Source of the DNA: Gammaproteobacteria bacterium
GTDB lineage: Bacteria; Pseudomonadota; Gammaproteobacteria; Steroidobacterales; JABDKV01
Length of the DNA stretch: 64,000 nucleotides
Assembly (NCBI GenBank): GCA_029862165.1
Contig: JAOTXU010000012.1
Coordinates: 1-64,000, forward strand
Direction of reading: 5' to 3'
A model generated the notes under the pieces. That model made no database searches. It was not told where the DNA came from and worked only from the letters and a program-made list of their open reading frames with translations. How positions within the stretch are numbered: the first letter of the stretch is position 1; each line of letters opens with the position of its first letter. Position numbers and translations under genes: made by a program. Positions 62,021 through 64,000 of the stretch are shown here, piece by piece.

Positions 62021-62208
62021 ATTTCGCTCCTCGTTTGTAATGTGATAATCCGGAATCGCGACTTTCTATCCGTCACGATATCCGGGAACAAACCGCACTG
62101 GCCCTACGTGCAATACGCTATCCGGTGCGAACCGGGTTACGGGTTTTTGACGATTTGACAGGACGGCATGGAAATGCTCCGGATGCCTTGCCCGCGGATT
62201 GTGCGTCC

Positions 62209-64000
62209 CTACCTAACGGGAAAGACAATTTCAGCCAGCTCATTATAGCTTGATACGAAGTGCGCAGTAATACCACGACGGACATAGTCGGGTAACTCCT
62301 CGAAGTCGCCTTCGTTGGCCTTGGGCATGATGATAGTTTTGATCTTGGCGCGCCTGGCGGCGACTACTTTTTCCCGTATGCCACCGACGGCGAGCACTTG
62401 ACCAGTGAGCGTCATTTCGCCCGTCATCGCCATTGACACCGGTACCCGTTTTCGCGCCGCAAGCGACAGCAGGGCGGTGGTCATCGTAACTCCGGCGCTG
62501 GGCCCATCTTTGGGAGTGGCTCCGGCGGGCACGTGCAGATGCACAAAGGACTTCTCAAAAAAACTGCTGTCGATATGCAGATCGTCGGCATGAGAAATGG
62601 CGTAGCTGTAAGCGATCTGGGCCGACTCCTGCATGACATCCCCGAGCTGACCGGTCAACTTGAGTCCACGCGAAAACTCATGCACTTGTGTCGCTTCGAT
62701 CGACAGCGTATCGCCGCCCATCGGCGTCCAGGCCAGGCCGGTCAGGATGCCAATACCGCCGAGACGCTGACTCGGCCGAAAGTCCGGACGCCCCAGGTAG
62801 TCGGCTACATCGGCCTTGTGTACTTTTATGGGTGTCTTTGCTTTGTCCAGCAGCTTGATGACAGCTTTTCTGACTATCGCACCCAGTTTTTTCTCCAGCT
62901 TGCGAACTCCCGCCTCCCGTGCGTAGCCCTCAATAATGGTGCGCATGGCGGCTTGATCGATGCGTAACTGACTGTTGTCTATTCCAGCCCGTTTAAGCTG
63001 ACGCGGTAGCAGGTGCCGTTTGCCAATAGCCAATTTTTCGGTCGTGAGATAGCCGGACAGACGAATCATCTCCATTCTATCGAGCAGAGGACCCGGGATG
63101 GTGTCAAGTTGATTCGCGGTACAGATAAACAGCACTTTGGACAAATCGAAACGTACGTCGAGATAGTGATCGAGAAACGAATCGTTCTGTTCGGGGTCCA
63201 GCACTTCCAATAGTGCTGATGCGGGATCGCCTCGGTAGGAAGCGCCAATTTTGTCAATTTCATCGAGCATAATCACCGGATTGGCTGTGCCGGTCTCCTT
63301 TATGCCCTGGATAAACTTTCCGGGCATGGCACCGATATAAGTTCGACGGTGGCCTTTGATCTCTGCTTCATCACGCATGCCGCCGACGGAAAATCGGTAA
63401 AAGTTCCGACCCAGCGCTTCAGATATGGAACGGCCTAATGATGTCTTGCCCACGCCTGGTGGGCCGACGAGCAGAAGTATCGAGCCGGATACTTCCCCAC
63501 GCATTATCCCGACCCCCAGAAACTCGATGATGCGTTGTTTGACGTCGTCCAGCGCCTCGTGGTCGCGATCCAGCACTTTTCTTGCGCGAGCGAGATCAAA
63601 CTTATCCTTTGAGTAAACGCCCCATGGTAATGAAGTCAGCCAGTCGAGATAGTTACGGGTAACCGCGTACTCAGGCGAGCCTGTCTCGAGCAGACTGAGC
63701 TTTTTCATTTCCTCGTCAAGACGAGTCTGAGCGTGTTCGGGAACATTGCGATCCGCAATGCGTTCCCGAAACTCATCAAGTTCTGCAGTACGGTCGTCCT
63801 TGGATATTCCAAGTTCTTTCTGAATGGCTTTGAGTTGTTCACGCAGGAACATCTCGCGTTGACGGCCAGTAATCTCTCCCTCGACCTGCTTGCGAATCGC
63901 TATTTGAGAACGAGCGACCTCCAGCTCCTTGTTTATCAGACTCAGGACCTTCTCCAGACGTGGCAGGATACGGGTCGTCTCCAGCACATCCTGCAACTCC
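62209..64000 (-). CDS. lon: ATP-dependent protease LonA, 3' part (gene runs off the right edge)
   Basis: The C-terminal 597 or so residues of Lon, a hexameric ATP-dependent serine protease for damaged and regulatory proteins. The coiled-coil end of the N-domain (GRQREMFLREQLKAIQKELG), the AAA+ Walker A GPPGVGKTSLG, Walker B MLDEIDKIG, and the proteolytic Ser-Lys dyad (Ser in KDGPSAGVTMT, Lys in GGIREKVVAARR) are all present. The apparent start near 63996 is a TTG inside the conserved coil, not the real start. The open frame continues to the window edge. The N-terminal substrate domain is outside the window. Confidence 0.96.
   Translation of the reverse strand, partial: ELQDVLETTRILPRLEKVLSLINKELEVARSQIAIRKQVEGEITGRQREMFLREQLKAIQKELGISKDDRTAELDEFRERIADRNVPEHAQTRLDEEMKKLSLLETGSPEYAVTRNYLDWLTSLPWGVYSKDKFDLARARKVLDRDHEALDDVKQRIIEFLGVGIMRGEVSGSILLLVGPPGVGKTSLGRSISEALGRNFYRFSVGGMRDEAEIKGHRRTYIGAMPGKFIQGIKETGTANPVIMLDEIDKIGASYRGDPASALLEVLDPEQNDSFLDHYLDVRFDLSKVLFICTANQLDTIPGPLLDRMEMIRLSGYLTTEKLAIGKRHLLPRQLKRAGIDNSQLRIDQAAMRTIIEGYAREAGVRKLEKKLGAIVRKAVIKLLDKAKTPIKVHKADVADYLGRPDFRPSQRLGGIGILTGLAWTPMGGDTLSIEATQVHEFSRGLKLTGQLGDVMQESAQIAYSYAISHADDLHIDSSFFEKSFVHLHVPAGATPKDGPSAGVTMTTALLSLAARKRVPVSMAMTGEMTLTGQVLAVGGIREKVVAARRAKIKTIIMPKANEGDFEELPDYVRRGITAHFVSSYNELAEIVFPVR

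Noticed and set aside
1-64000. tRNA, rRNA, prophage or integrated element boundaries.
   Set aside because: I scanned for T-arm-like motifs, integrases, transposases and att-type direct repeats and saw none. By eye only, so a tRNA could be missed.

Overview
The window reads as a continuous piece of a gammaproteobacterial chromosome: protein-coding, with no rRNA, tRNA, CRISPR, prophage or intact insertion sequence that I can see. Support comes from the TamA/TamB pair, LonA, PgpA, YgdD/DUF423, ApbE, a proteobacterial-style paa (phenylacetate) cluster with PaaX and PaaZ, and an OmpA-family porin with thrombospondin type-3 repeats. The gene mix (TPR-sulfotransferase, dockerin-tailed exonuclease-like protein, many secreted hydrolases, aromatic amino acid degradation) suggests a free-living heterotroph, possibly marine or sediment. 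Placement below class level is a guess.

Layout. 0-7 kb, minus strand: M20 amidohydrolase, then tamA-tamB (outer-membrane translocation module, overlapping by a GTGA). 7-11 kb, minus: a membrane protein made of four conserved TM-helix repeats, an uncharacterised secreted protein with two homologous halves, and an NAD-malic enzyme. 11.6-14.5 kb: two signalling proteins, a FixL-like PAS-GGDEF protein (+) and an MBL-receiver-GAF fusion (-). 14.6-18.4 kb: YgdD, ApbE lipoprotein, a PQQ-type sugar dehydrogenase, then (+) a small membrane protein overlapping pgpA. A convergent gap at 18.4-18.6 kb carries a CRP-type site, a well-spaced -10 element and a strong terminator, the best candidate for an unannotated small RNA.

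18.6-33.5 kb is an aromatic catabolic island. Minus strand: paaX-paaG-paaI-paaABCDE-thiolase-enoyl-CoA hydratase homologue. Divergent plus strand: paaZ, an aromatic/aspartate-type aminotransferase and a fused indolepyruvate:ferredoxin oxidoreductase. Together they describe a route from phenylalanine to phenylpyruvate, then directly to phenylacetyl-CoA, then ring epoxidation (PaaABCDE), isomerisation (PaaG), ring opening and oxidation (PaaZ) and beta-oxidation (thiolase). No phenylacetate-CoA ligase (paaK) and no paaH lie in the window. The oxidoreductase would make the ligase unnecessary for amino-acid-derived carbon.

33.5-48 kb is a set of shorter units: dockerin-tailed EEP protein, sulfotransferase, a DksA homologue with a histone-H1-like tail and a zinc-less finger, methyltransferase plus TPR-sulfotransferase, amidohydrolase plus alkaline phosphatase, alpha/beta hydrolase, zinc peptidase, DUF192 lipoprotein, OmpA, and an APH-AAA two-domain kinase. 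48-52.7 kb is a three-gene 2-oxoacid oxidoreductase with an FAD/Fe-S GltD-like subunit. 52.7-64 kb: M1 aminopeptidase, two unknown membrane-anchored proteins, an NTF2-like lipoprotein, a FetB-like permease coupled to a short adenosylhomocysteinase and a GNAT, a TPR protein, and the 3' part of lon running off the right edge.

All function calls rest on motifs and family resemblance recognised by eye. No searches were run.
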